Shown here piece by piece: positions 8,775-16,630 of a stretch of 64,000 bases of DNA. Where the stretch lies: the NCBI RefSeq assembly GCF_030848565.1, contig NZ_JAVDDV010000002.1:62001-126000 (forward strand). The letters are read 5' to 3'. The first letter of the stretch is position 1. Each line of letters opens with the position of its first letter. The stretch is from Natronolimnohabitans sp. A-GB9. GTDB taxonomy: Archaea > Halobacteriota > Halobacteria > Halobacteriales > Natrialbaceae. Under the pieces are notes generated by a model. The model worked only from the letters and a program-made list of their open reading frames with translations. It had not been told where the DNA came from and did not search any database. The translations under genes were made by a program, and so were the position numbers.

Positions 8775-8904
8775 CTCTTCTGAGGAACGAAGTAACGAAG
8801 TAGAGAGCGCACGCTCTAGAATTTGAAAGAGACGAGTCACAGCCCGGGAAGCGAGCGTAGCGAGCGACCCGGAACGTCTCGGCGATGTTCAAATCCCAGA
8901 CGGA
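8754..8904. mobile_element. Remnant attachment site: duplicated tRNA-Glu 3' end
   Basis: The 18 bases GTTCAAATCCCAGACGGA inside the tRNA T arm and acceptor (8754-8771) recur exactly at 8887-8904, flanking 115 bases with no gene. Haloarchaeal plasmids and proviruses integrate at tRNA 3' ends and leave such direct repeats, so this is read as a scar or excised element. No integrase gene is nearby. Confidence 0.6.
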
Positions 8905-8937
8905 ACGTCCGTCTGCCACAGACGTCGACAGGCGGCG

Positions 8938-10065
8938 TCACGACTGGGGTCGTGGGTCGTCGAATTGCGATCGCGCTTCGGGCGCGGCCCTTTCGGTGAG
9001 ACGCTCGTTTTCCTCACCACTGAAGATCGACAGCGCATGTGAAGGGAGTTCGACTGTGACCGATTCCCCGATCGTCGGCGGAGCTGCTGTCCGTTCGACG
9101 ACGAGTTCGACACCAGGTTCGACGCGGACGGTGACGTCGTAGCGCCGTCCGAGATCCGCGATCCGTGTCACTTCACCCGGCAGTGAAAGCGCTCGATCGC
9201 TCCCAGACGGCCGAATCGAGAGCGCGTCCGGACGGAGGTGACACGTCACGTCGCTCCCCGTCGGACGGTCAGTCTCCGTGCCGTCTATCACGATCTCGTG
9301 GTCACCGAGTGCGACCGTCATCGGCTGTCGAGCCGTAAGCGTCGCCGAGAACGTGTTCGATCGACCGAGAAACGACGCCACGAACGGCGTCGGCGGAGAT
9401 TCATAGAGCGTCCGCGGCGCACCGATTCCCGACACGTCGCCGTCGTTCATCACGACGAGGCGATCGGCAAGCGCCATCGCCTCCTCCTGGTCGTGGGTGA
9501 CGAACAGCGTCGTGACGCCGGTTTCACGCTGAATGCGGGCGATCTCGTCGCGCAACCGCTCGCGCAACGCTCGATCGAGCGCCGACAGCGGCTCGTCGAG
9601 GACCAACACGTCCGGCTGTGGCGCGATCGCTCGAGCGAGTTCGACGCGGCGCCGTTGCCCGCCGCTTAGCGCCTCGGGAAGCGCCGTCCGCTGATCGTCG
9701 AGATCGACCAACTCGAGGTACTCGTCGACGAGTTGCTCCCTGCGTTCGGGTTCGATATCGCGCGCAGCGAGGCCGTACGCGACGTTTTCGCCGACAGTCA
9801 TATGCGGGAACAGCGTCGATCGCTGGAAGACGATCCCGACCTCGCGGGATTCGGGCGGCGTGTCGGTGACGTCCGTTCCGCGGAGGCGGACCCGTCCCGA
9901 GGTCGGGCGCACGTGGCCGGTGATCGCCTGAACGATCGTCGTCTTACCACAGCCACTCGGTCCGAGCAACGCGACCAGTTCGCCCGATTCGATCCCGAAC
10001 GAGACGTCGTCGACCGCCAGTTCGTCGCCGTATCGATGAGTGAGCGAGTCGAGTTCGAGTGTCAT
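8938..10065 (-). CDS. wtpC: Molybdate/tungstate ABC transporter ATPase with TOBE domain (WtpC/ModC type)
   Basis: 375 residues. Walker A GPSGCGKTT is at residues 35-43, signature LSGGQRRRVELARAI near 134, Walker B VLVLDEPLSALD, and the H-loop in FVTHDQEEAMALADRL. The last third (about 235-360) forms regulatory beta-domains of the TOBE/MOP type. The start is the ATG at 10065, which overlaps the permease stop (ATGA); a longer upstream frame in the same phase is only the shadow of the permease gene. It ends 33 bases after the duplicated tRNA tail and converges on the tup operon. Confidence 0.9.
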   Translation of the reverse strand: MTLELDSLTHRYGDELAVDDVSFGIESGELVALLGPSGCGKTTIVQAITGHVRPTSGRVRLRGTDVTDTPPESREVGIVFQRSTLFPHMTVGENVAYGLAARDIEPERREQLVDEYLELVDLDDQRTALPEALSGGQRRRVELARAIAPQPDVLVLDEPLSALDRALRERLRDEIARIQRETGVTTLFVTHDQEEAMALADRLVVMNDGDVSGIGAPRTLYESPPTPFVASFLGRSNTFSATLTARQPMTVALGDHEIVIDGTETDRPTGSDVTCHLRPDALSIRPSGSDRALSLPGEVTRIADLGRRYDVTVRVEPGVELVVERTAAPPTIGESVTVELPSHALSIFSGEENERLTERAAPEARSQFDDPRPQS

Positions 10066-10880
10066 TCGTCGATCACCGTTGGAACGCGTCCGAACCGTTG
10101 GACGGCCGAGAGCACGACGAGCGTAATCACGAGCAACGCGAGCGCGAGCGGGACGATCGCGTCGATCCCGCCGGCGATGAAGTCGACCCAGATGCGTGTG
10201 GGCATCGTTCGTGGGTTGTACGCGACCATCATCGTCGCGCCGAACTCCCCGATCGCTCGAGCGAACGTCAGGACGATACCCGCGAGGATCGCGCCGCGAG
10301 CTAACGGCAACGAGACGTTCCAAAACGTCGCGAGCGGTCCGTAGCCAAGCGAGCGCGAGGCCTGCTCTAACCGTTCGTCGACGGCGCCAAAGCCCGCTCG
10401 AGCGGTGATAACGACGAACGGTGCAGCGACGAACGTTTGAGCGAGGATCACGCCGATGAGGCTGTCGGTAAGCGGGACCCCCGCAGCGGTTGCGGCGGAG
10501 CCGATCGGGGTAAACCGCCCGACGGCCGTGATGAGCATCGCGCCACCGACGACGGGTGGGATGATGAGCGGAAGGATCACCAGGGCCTCCACGAGGCGTT
10601 TCCCGGGAAACGAGGTTCGAGCGAGAACGTACGCGAGTGGCACTCCCAGAACCGTCGCGATCGCGGTCGATATCGGCGCGGTGAGCAAGGAGTTACGGAT
10701 CGCTCCCTGGGCCGCCGGTGTGGACAGTCCAGCGACGACGTTCGCCGTTCCCGTCCGCGAGAGAAACGCGACGAACGGGAGCGCGAAATACACGAGGATG
10801 AGTCCGCCCAGTAATGCCGGGAGCAACAGCTCCGGAGCCCGGCTCGAGGTTCGCAACCGTGTCGAACGATCGAGACTCAT
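10062..10880 (-). CDS. wtpB: Molybdate/tungstate ABC transporter permease (WtpB/ModB type)
   Basis: 272 residues with six predicted membrane helices. The conserved cytoplasmic EAA loop reads LEQASRSLGYGPLATFWNVSLPLARGAILAG near residues 175-205, followed by FARAIGEFGATMMVA, a near-signature phrase of Mod/Wtp permeases. It overlaps both neighbours by four bases (wtpA stop at its start, wtpC start at its end), so the three genes form one tightly coupled operon. Confidence 0.92.
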   Translation of the reverse strand: MSLDRSTRLRTSSRAPELLLPALLGGLILVYFALPFVAFLSRTGTANVVAGLSTPAAQGAIRNSLLTAPISTAIATVLGVPLAYVLARTSFPGKRLVEALVILPLIIPPVVGGAMLITAVGRFTPIGSAATAAGVPLTDSLIGVILAQTFVAAPFVVITARAGFGAVDERLEQASRSLGYGPLATFWNVSLPLARGAILAGIVLTFARAIGEFGATMMVAYNPRTMPTRIWVDFIAGGIDAIVPLALALLVITLVVLSAVQRFGRVPTVIDE

Positions 10881-11833
10881 ACGTCGATCTCCGCTGGGAG
10901 TGTTCCTTCCCCACGCGGGAGGCCGTCCGCGACGCGCAACCCTGCGTCGACGAGCAGGTCGGGGTTGTCGACGAGAAACTGGACGAGTCGGCGGCCACCG
11001 TCGGGAGCGTCGGCCGCCTCGTTTACCGTCGCGTTGTATAGAACGGGACGTCCCTCCGCCGTGTACTCCTCTTCGTCCGTCGTGAACGCGACCGTCGCGT
11101 AGTGGTCGGCCAGCTCCGGATTCGCGAAGTTGTACGCCTCGGGGAACTCGAGGAAGGGCATCCCGTGATCGACCGCCATATTGTGATAGACGACCGCCGC
11201 CGCTCGCGAGCCACTTTCGACGCCCGCCATCATCTGGGGCTCGTCCGGCTCCTCGTATGCGACCGTCATCAGCTCGTCCCGAAACCCCTCGAGGTCGTAC
11301 TCTCGTTCGGCGAGTTCGAAGGCCTGGACGGCGCGATAGCCCAGCGGATCGAGGTCCGGATCACCGATCGAGAGGTCGCCCTCGTCGGCGTCCAGCGCGA
11401 CCTCGTACCACGGCTCGCCGTCCTCGAGTCGCTGCCCGAACTCGGTTTCGTCGTCGTATCCGATGCCGACGCTGTTGGTCGCGAACTCGACGTCCCAGGT
11501 CGCGAACTCGTCGTACAATCGGTCACGAAGGAGCGTCGCGTCGGCGCTCACGATGACGTCGGGGTGTTTGGTTCGGTCTTCGACCATCCGCATCACCGCG
11601 TTGGCCCCATAGTACTCCCCGCGAACCTCGATGTCCGTCTCCGCTTCGAACGCCGGCCCGATGTGATCTTCGAACGTGTGAGCGAGACTCCCAGCAGCCA
11701 GTACCTGCACCGAACTGGTAGCACGTCCGATACAGCCGGCGACACCGAGCCCGACGACGCCGCCGGCCGCCGAAAGCACCGACCGGCGACCCAGGCCACC
11801 CCGACCGTGATTGTCACTGTTACCCATGGCCAT
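10877..11833 (-). CDS. wtpA: Molybdate/tungstate-binding lipoprotein (WtpA type)
   Basis: About 318 residues. A twin-arginine lipoprotein signal (LGRRSVLSAAGG, then LGVAGC) starts the protein. WtpA marks follow: QVLAAGSLAHTFED near residue 45 and the binding segment SIGDPDLDPLGYRAVQAFELAE, which corresponds to the family phrase G-x-TDP-x-x-DPxGYR. It would present molybdate or tungstate to the WtpB/C pair. ATG 11833 is chosen over a GTG at 11851; a second ATG two codons downstream is also possible. This is the second oxyanion transporter in 7 kb and differs in type from the Tup system. Confidence 0.88.
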   Translation of the reverse strand: MAMGNSDNHGRGGLGRRSVLSAAGGVVGLGVAGCIGRATSSVQVLAAGSLAHTFEDHIGPAFEAETDIEVRGEYYGANAVMRMVEDRTKHPDVIVSADATLLRDRLYDEFATWDVEFATNSVGIGYDDETEFGQRLEDGEPWYEVALDADEGDLSIGDPDLDPLGYRAVQAFELAEREYDLEGFRDELMTVAYEEPDEPQMMAGVESGSRAAAVVYHNMAVDHGMPFLEFPEAYNFANPELADHYATVAFTTDEEEYTAEGRPVLYNATVNEAADAPDGGRRLVQFLVDNPDLLVDAGLRVADGLPRGEGTLPAEIDV

Positions 11834-11842
11834 TCGTTTGCT

Positions 11843-11860
11843 GTTATCCACACATATAAC
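11843..11860. promoter_or_regulatory. GTTAT-N8-ATAAC inverted repeat before wtpA
   Basis: GTTAT (11843-11847) and ATAAC (11856-11860) frame 8 bases and lie 10 bases upstream of the wtpA ATG, overlapping a possible TATA element. The half-sites match the GTTAT/ATAAC halves of bacterial ModE operators, and the 5-8-5 layout equals that of the repeat before tupA. Confidence 0.45.
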
Positions 11861-12068
11861 TACGGCTCGTTTCTAATAGCGTGTAAATTAACCTTAAACG
11901 GTTTCTCCATAGCTCGTTCTGGTGACGAAACGGGAACGTTCGGTCGTCCCGTAACGAACACCCGTTTCTCACTCCACGAGGTCACAACAACATTTAGTAT
12001 TTTGTTTACATTATGGCTGAAATACAACTCGAGGGCCGAACGGGACGCCGTCACACGGACTTCTCAAC

Positions 12069-12077
12069 GTTTTTTAC
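12069..12077 (+). promoter_or_regulatory. TATA-like box for the FAH gene
   Basis: GTTTTTTAC centred 27 bases before ATG 12100, which supports the internal start and a leaderless message. Confidence 0.6.
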
Positions 12078-12099
12078 CCCGCAGGACGACCGGTCGCTC

Positions 12100-12837
12100 A
12101 TGAAATACGTTCGATTCCGCGATCCGGCCGGTGCTGTCCGACGCGGTGAGTACGAGAACGGTGACGTCCACTTCGGAACGGAGAGTTACGCCCTCGAGGA
12201 CGACGAGATCGACGTCCTTCCGCCGTGTGAACCGTCGAAGATCGTCTGTATCGGTCGTAACTACGCCGACCACGCCGACGAGATGGGATCGGATCTTCCC
12301 GATCGACCGATGCTGTTCCTGAAGGGGCCGAACACGGTCGCGAGCCACGGCGATACCGTCACGGCGCCTGCCGGCAAGGAACGAATCGACTACGAGGCGG
12401 AACTCGCCGTCGTCATCGGCGAGCAGTGTCGGCACGTCCCCGTCTCCGACGCGATGGACGTCGTCGAGGGCTTTACCTGCCTCAACGACGTCTCGAACCG
12501 CGAGGATCAGCGAGACGAACGCAACTGGGTCCGCGGGAAGGCCTTCGACGGCGCCGCACCGATGGGGCCGGTGCTGGCCACGCCCGACGAGGTACCTGAA
12601 GACGCACGCGTCCAGTCGCGGGTCAACGGCGAACTCAAACAGGACGGGTCCCGCGAACAGCTCATCTTCCCGATTCCGGAGCTGATCGCCGAGATCACGA
12701 CCTACATGACCTTAGAGCCCGGCGACGTGATCGCGACCGGCACACCCGAGGGAGTCGGGCCGCTCTCCGACGGCGACGAGGTCGAGATCGAAGTCGAGGG
12801 CGTCGGCACGCTCGAGCACACCGTTCGACTGCCCTGA
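12100..12837 (+). CDS. Fumarylacetoacetate hydrolase (FAH) family protein
   Basis: 245 residues, the compact FAH fold. Metal-binding acidic residues are visible in IDYEAELAVVIG (E-x-E) and in the downstream FTCLNDVSNRE. The substrate-site phrases CIGRNYADHADEMG, FLKGPNT and VIATGTPEGVGPL are family hallmarks. Members include fumarylpyruvate and acylpyruvate hydrolases, 2-keto-4-pentenoate hydratases and oxaloacetate decarboxylases; the exact substrate is not decidable. The frame stays open back to 12013, but the TATA position and family length favour ATG 12100. The stop codon merges with TGAGACGGATTGCTGG, a family A half-element. Confidence 0.9.
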   Translation: MKYVRFRDPAGAVRRGEYENGDVHFGTESYALEDDEIDVLPPCEPSKIVCIGRNYADHADEMGSDLPDRPMLFLKGPNTVASHGDTVTAPAGKERIDYEAELAVVIGEQCRHVPVSDAMDVVEGFTCLNDVSNREDQRDERNWVRGKAFDGAAPMGPVLATPDEVPEDARVQSRVNGELKQDGSREQLIFPIPELIAEITTYMTLEPGDVIATGTPEGVGPLSDGDEVEIEVEGVGTLEHTVRLP

Positions 12838-12865
12838 GACGGATTGCTGGAACTCGTTTCCAGCG
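12835..12865. repeat. Family A half-element forming a hairpin
   Basis: TGAGACGGATTGCTGG starts on the FAH stop codon, and GCTGGAA-CTCGT-TTCCAGC forms a 7-bp hairpin immediately after. It could act as a terminator. Confidence 0.5.
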
Positions 12866-12954
12866 CTCGGCCGCCGGGCTGACTGGCCTCTTCGAATATC
12901 CTCGTTTCGACCCGTTCCGAACCTTTTTCGAGTGACTCGAGCGAAGCCGGACCT

Positions 12955-13662
12955 ATGACCGTTCGATTCGGTGCGGTGACCGTCGACTGGTTCGGCCTCG
13001 CGACGATCCGTCTGGAAGGCCAGACCGGCGCGGTGATCTACATAGACCCCGGCCCGGAGGCGTACGACGTCCTCGAGGACAGCCCCGGGGACGGTGACCT
13101 GATTCTCGTCAGCCACGACCACCACTACGATCCCGACTCGATCCAGCGGGTGGCCCACGAGGACGCGATCGTCGTCGTCCACGAGTCGATCGACGCCAGC
13201 GAGATCGACCGCGTCGACGAAGCCCCCGAAGACCTGCCCTACGAGGTCGAACGCGTCCGCGCCGACGAGTCGTTCGTCCTCGGGCCACTGGATCTGTTCA
13301 CCACACCGGCGTACAACGACCCCGACGGACCACACGTCGACGAACACGGAACCCCACACCACCCCGAGGGGCGTGGCTGTGGGTTTGGCGTCACCGTCGA
13401 CGGTGTCACGGCGTTCTGGCCCGGCGATACCGACGCGCTTCCGTTCCACGACGACATGCGTGTCGATCTCTTTTTGCCGCCGATCGGCGGGACGTTCACG
13501 ATGGACCGTCACGAAGCCGCCGCCCTGGCCGAGCGCCTCGAACCGGACCTCGTGCTCCCAGTCCACTACGACACTTTCGAGGCGATCGACGCCGACGCGG
13601 ACGCGTTCGTCGTCGACGTCGCCAACCGCGGCGTACCGGTCGTCCTCGACGAGCCCCGATAG
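12955..13662 (+). CDS. Metallo-beta-lactamase fold hydrolase
   Basis: 235 residues. The zinc motif HDHHYD lies near residues 54-59 in ILVSHDHHYDPDSI. Later ligands are the Asp in FWPGDTDALP and the His in LVLPVHYDTF. The layout matches the L-ascorbate-6-phosphate lactonase/UPF0173-like branch of the superfamily, in which most archaeal members have no known substrate. It stands alone between the FAH gene and the zinc-ribbon membrane protein, 117 bases from the former. Confidence 0.85.
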   Translation: MTVRFGAVTVDWFGLATIRLEGQTGAVIYIDPGPEAYDVLEDSPGDGDLILVSHDHHYDPDSIQRVAHEDAIVVVHESIDASEIDRVDEAPEDLPYEVERVRADESFVLGPLDLFTTPAYNDPDGPHVDEHGTPHHPEGRGCGFGVTVDGVTAFWPGDTDALPFHDDMRVDLFLPPIGGTFTMDRHEAAALAERLEPDLVLPVHYDTFEAIDADADAFVVDVANRGVPVVLDEPR

Positions 13663-13766
13663 CCGGACCGATCGGTCTCCAGTTCGGTGACGTTCGACCG
13701 GAGACGGAAGATCTAGAACGTCTAACCGGACCAAAGGGTTAGTGTCGATGCCACCGAACCTCACCT

Positions 13767-14738
13767 ATGGTCGGGGATCGTCGCTCGAGCCGGAACGGCG
13801 GATCGCCACTGTACTGTTCGAACTGTGGGACCGGCCTCGAGCCGTCGATGAACTACTGCCCGAACTGCGGCGCGCCAGCCGGCACCGATACCACTGGCGG
13901 GGTCGGGTCGACGCGAGAGCAGGCAGTCGCCGACTCGAGTCGAGGCGAGCCGACGGGAGACGGGGTGACCGACCGCGACGTTCTCGAATATCGGATCGCA
14001 AAGGCCTCTCAGGAGGGGTGGGAGCTCGAACACGATTTCGGCGACCACGCCGTCATGGTGCGTCGCTCGTTCGGCAGCGTCGACGAACACGTCCTGGTCG
14101 CACTGGTGACGGTCTGGTTTACGATGGGGATCGGGAACGCTCTCTGGGGAGCCTACCGGTACGTCGGGGATCCCGAGCGGATCGTGTTACGCGCAGCCCA
14201 CACCGACGACGGGCGTGACGAGGCCGACGCCTCGCGGTCGACGCTCCTCGGTCGCATCACCGCAGCCGTCTGGTGGCTGGCGGCCGTCGCCGTCGCAGCG
14301 ATCGCGGTCCAGGTCGGATTGCCCGTGGTGAGCGTCCTCCTCGTCGCGCTCGCCGTCGGCTTCGCCGCGCTTGGGACTGTCTCTCTCCCATCGGTTCGAC
14401 GGCGTCTCGAGAACCGCCGGCCGATCACGGCAAACGGCCGCGTTCGCTCGGTCGACGAGCGAGCCGTCGTCGCCTACGACCGATCGTGTGCCGTCTGTTC
14501 CGACACTGTCGGCCACGGACTCGAGCGTACCTACCGAAAGGAGTTTTGCCTCCTCGGCGTTCCGCTTTCGGCCTCGGAGGGACGCAATTACTACTGTCGG
14601 CAGTGTGCGAACGGGACGGACTCGCCGGCCCACAAACGTGGGGAGATCGAGGACGTCGGGATCGAGGACGTCGGAACCGACGACGCATCGTATCGATCGC
14701 TCGAGACGGAGCCGGAAACGGAACGCGAGTCGACGTGA
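13767..14738 (+). CDS. Zinc-ribbon membrane protein
   Basis: 323 residues. The N-terminus is a zinc ribbon, YCSNCGTG-x9-YCPNCGAP (residues 16-36), of the kind that often prefixes haloarchaeal membrane proteins. Residues 60-95 form a small folded segment (WELEHDFGDHAVMVRRS). Two hydrophobic stretches follow, near 110-130 and 155-200, the second long enough for two helices. The C-terminal part has two more CxxC pairs (CAVC and CRQC), suggesting a second metal site in the cytoplasm. The tail is acidic with a tandem IEDVG repeat. Function unknown. Confidence 0.8.
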   Translation: MVGDRRSSRNGGSPLYCSNCGTGLEPSMNYCPNCGAPAGTDTTGGVGSTREQAVADSSRGEPTGDGVTDRDVLEYRIAKASQEGWELEHDFGDHAVMVRRSFGSVDEHVLVALVTVWFTMGIGNALWGAYRYVGDPERIVLRAAHTDDGRDEADASRSTLLGRITAAVWWLAAVAVAAIAVQVGLPVVSVLLVALAVGFAALGTVSLPSVRRRLENRRPITANGRVRSVDERAVVAYDRSCAVCSDTVGHGLERTYRKEFCLLGVPLSASEGRNYYCRQCANGTDSPAHKRGEIEDVGIEDVGTDDASYRSLETEPETEREST

Positions 14739-14753
14739 TCGGTCACGAGTGAC

Positions 14754-14810
14754 TGATACGGACTGCTGTACCGCTGTTCCGGCGGTCGGCGTGACGTGAT
14801 GACAGCAGAT
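14754..14810. repeat. Short family A element
   Basis: TGATACGGACTGCTGTA at 14754-14770 and GACAGCAGAT at the other end, with CCGCTGTTCCGGCGG as inner stem. Shorter than the complete copies and not fused to a stop codon. Confidence 0.6.
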
Positions 14811-14852
14811 CGCACGGGGGTTTTGTGGTCGCTCGCGTCGAAAGAACGACCG

Positions 14853-15776
14853 ATGGTCCGAACGACGCTCGAGGGACTGCTGTTCGACGAGGGGACCAAC
14901 GAGGCGATCCGCGGAGCACTCCCTGAGCCTGCCGTCGCGTTCTTCGAGCTCGTCACACACCTCGGCGATGGCGCGGTGCTCGTCGGACTCATGGCGGCGA
15001 TGTACTGGTTCGGCGCGCCGTCACGACGGCGGACGCGAGCGCTCGTACTCGCCATCGGACTGCTAGCACTCGCTCTCTCCGCTGGTCTGAAAGGGATCGT
15101 CGACGCCCCACGCCCGGACGTCGCCTTCGGCTACGGCGTGTACAGCCCCTACAGCTTCCCCAGCGCACACGCCCTCGGTGCCGCAGCCGTCTACGGCGCG
15201 ATCGCCGCCTTCGGCGAGCTAGGAACGAAACGGCTCCGATACGCGATCGCCGGGACGATCATCGTCCTCGTCGCACTCTCTCGAGTCGTCGTGGGCGCTC
15301 ATTTCGTCGGTGACGTCCTCGTCGGCGTCGTCTTGGGGCTCGGTATCGTCGCCCTCGTCGTCCGTTTTCGGCCCGAGCCGACGCCGCTGTTCGCCCTGGC
15401 CGGCGCCGTCGCCGTCGTCTCCTTTGCGTTCGGTTCGACACACTACACGACGATCACGACCGGCGCCGCGATCGGTGCGACCGTCGTCTGGCCGTACGCG
15501 AGTCGGAAATCGTGGCAGCCATACGGGGCGTCGCTGTTCGTCTTCGCCGTCTGTTTGTTGCCGATGTTGGCGGTGCTCAGAGCGATCACTGTCGGGTGGG
15601 ATTTCCATTGGATCGTCGACGTCGGCGCCTACGCCCTCGTCATGAGCGGCGCCGTCCTCGTCCCCGGTATCGCAGCGCGGTTGAACGACTGGGAATCGGT
15701 GACCAGACTCCAGGCGACGTTACCGTTCAGTCGCCGCACCGTCGATCCGGAGCAAATGCCAGCGACGAAAAAGTAG
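14853..15776 (+). CDS. PAP2-family membrane phosphatase
   Basis: 307 residues with about eight membrane segments. All three parts of the phosphatase signature are present: KGIVDAPRP (Lys-x6-Arg-Pro), SFPSAHA (PSGH-type motif with the catalytic His), and SRVVVGAHFVGD (Arg, catalytic His and Asp). Such enzymes remove phosphate from lipid phosphates such as phosphatidic acid or polyprenyl diphosphate on the outer face of the membrane. An upstream frame begins at 14796, inside the palindromic element, so ATG 14853 with TTTTGTGG about 30 bases upstream is preferred. The long helix-rich tail after residue 190 is typical of haloarchaeal members. Confidence 0.88.
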   Translation: MVRTTLEGLLFDEGTNEAIRGALPEPAVAFFELVTHLGDGAVLVGLMAAMYWFGAPSRRRTRALVLAIGLLALALSAGLKGIVDAPRPDVAFGYGVYSPYSFPSAHALGAAAVYGAIAAFGELGTKRLRYAIAGTIIVLVALSRVVVGAHFVGDVLVGVVLGLGIVALVVRFRPEPTPLFALAGAVAVVSFAFGSTHYTTITTGAAIGATVVWPYASRKSWQPYGASLFVFAVCLLPMLAVLRAITVGWDFHWIVDVGAYALVMSGAVLVPGIAARLNDWESVTRLQATLPFSRRTVDPEQMPATKK

Positions 15777-15825
15777 CGGTGGTCGTCACGTCGACCGTGC
15801 GATGGACTCGGCGACGACGTCGACC

Positions 15826-15899
15826 GAGACGGACTGCTGTCCCGCCGATCGTCAGCACGGGGGGTGATCGTCGGGCAGTGACGACAGCAATCCGTATCA
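15826..15899. repeat. Family A palindromic element at the ferredoxin stop codon
   Basis: GAGACGGACTGCTGTCC (left) and ACAGCAATCCGTATCA (right). On the minus strand the right end reads TGATACGGATTGCTGT and its TGA ends the ferredoxin gene. Confidence 0.78.
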
Positions 15900-16367
15900 C
15901 TCGTCGTCGGGATGTGCGATCTCGAGTTCGAAGTCCTCTTCGGGGAAGGCGACGCAGGTCAGCACCCAGCCGTCCTCGATCTGGTCGTCCTCGAGGTACT
16001 CGTTACCGTCGTGGGTGACGACGTCGGTGGCATCGCCGTCGTATCTTGCGGTACAGTCTCCACAGGTACCGACCTCACAGGCGTACGGAATTTCGACGCC
16101 GGCGTCGAGTGCCGGCTGGAGGATGTCCTCGTCGGATGCGACCTCGACCGTCTCGTCTTCTTCGGGGAACTCGATCTCGTAGACGTCGACGTCCTCGTCC
16201 GTGTCGTCGTTCTCGCCCATACAGCCCGCGACTGCGACGGCACCGGCGCCACCGATCGCGGCCAACAACTGGCGCCGATCGGCCGTCGGCATGTCGCTTG
16301 GAACGGTGACTGTCGTGGGCGATCCGTCCGACGTATCGTCTCCGGTGCAGGTCGGCCTGTCACTCAT
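15897..16367 (-). CDS. Membrane-anchored [2Fe-2S] ferredoxin
   Basis: 156 residues. The plant-type cluster motif CEVGTCGDC with the distant fourth Cys in VLTCVAF holds one [2Fe-2S] cluster in the C-terminal 95 residues. Unlike the soluble haloarchaeal ferredoxin it begins with a twin-arginine lipoprotein signal (DRRQLLAAIGG, lipobox VAGC at about 49), so it should be exported folded and tethered outside the membrane, a place for periplasm-like electron transfer. A TATAAA read on the minus strand at 16393-16398 points to ATG 16367, with ATG 16373 as an alternative. The stop codon is supplied by a family A element. Confidence 0.85.
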   Translation of the reverse strand: MSDRPTCTGDDTSDGSPTTVTVPSDMPTADRRQLLAAIGGAGAVAVAGCMGENDDTDEDVDVYEIEFPEEDETVEVASDEDILQPALDAGVEIPYACEVGTCGDCTARYDGDATDVVTHDGNEYLEDDQIEDGWVLTCVAFPEEDFELEIAHPDDE

Positions 16368-16392
16368 GAGCATCACCCACACCCATCTCGAG

Positions 16393-16398
16393 TATAAA
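16393..16398 (-). promoter_or_regulatory. TATA box for the ferredoxin gene
   Basis: TTTATA on the minus strand, about 26 bases upstream of ATG 16367; it decides the start among three close ATGs. Confidence 0.6.
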
Positions 16399-16488
16399 CG
16401 TTGTCGCTTGGTATACAGGCACGCCTCTCGGACGGCCACAGTGCCTCGAGAGAAGCGGGGTCGACGATACGGGGTTCGCGTACCGTTT

Positions 16489-16597
16489 ATACTGTTGGAC
16501 AGCACTATTCGACGATCGGTCGCGGGACTGCGGCCGTCCCACGGGTGACGGCCGCGAGTTCGCGACCGACGTCTCACTGACTGCTGTCCGACAGTAT
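16489..16597. repeat. Family B palindromic element
   Basis: Terminal repeats ATACTGTTGGACAG (16489-16502) and CTGTCCGACAGTAT (16584-16597), inner arms GGTCGCGG and the core GACGGCCGCGAGTTCGCGACC. The right half is nearly the same as that of 33088-33194. Confidence 0.8.
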
Positions 16598-16630
16598 AGC
16601 TCATTTACCGGAACGCCGGCTCGATAGCCG

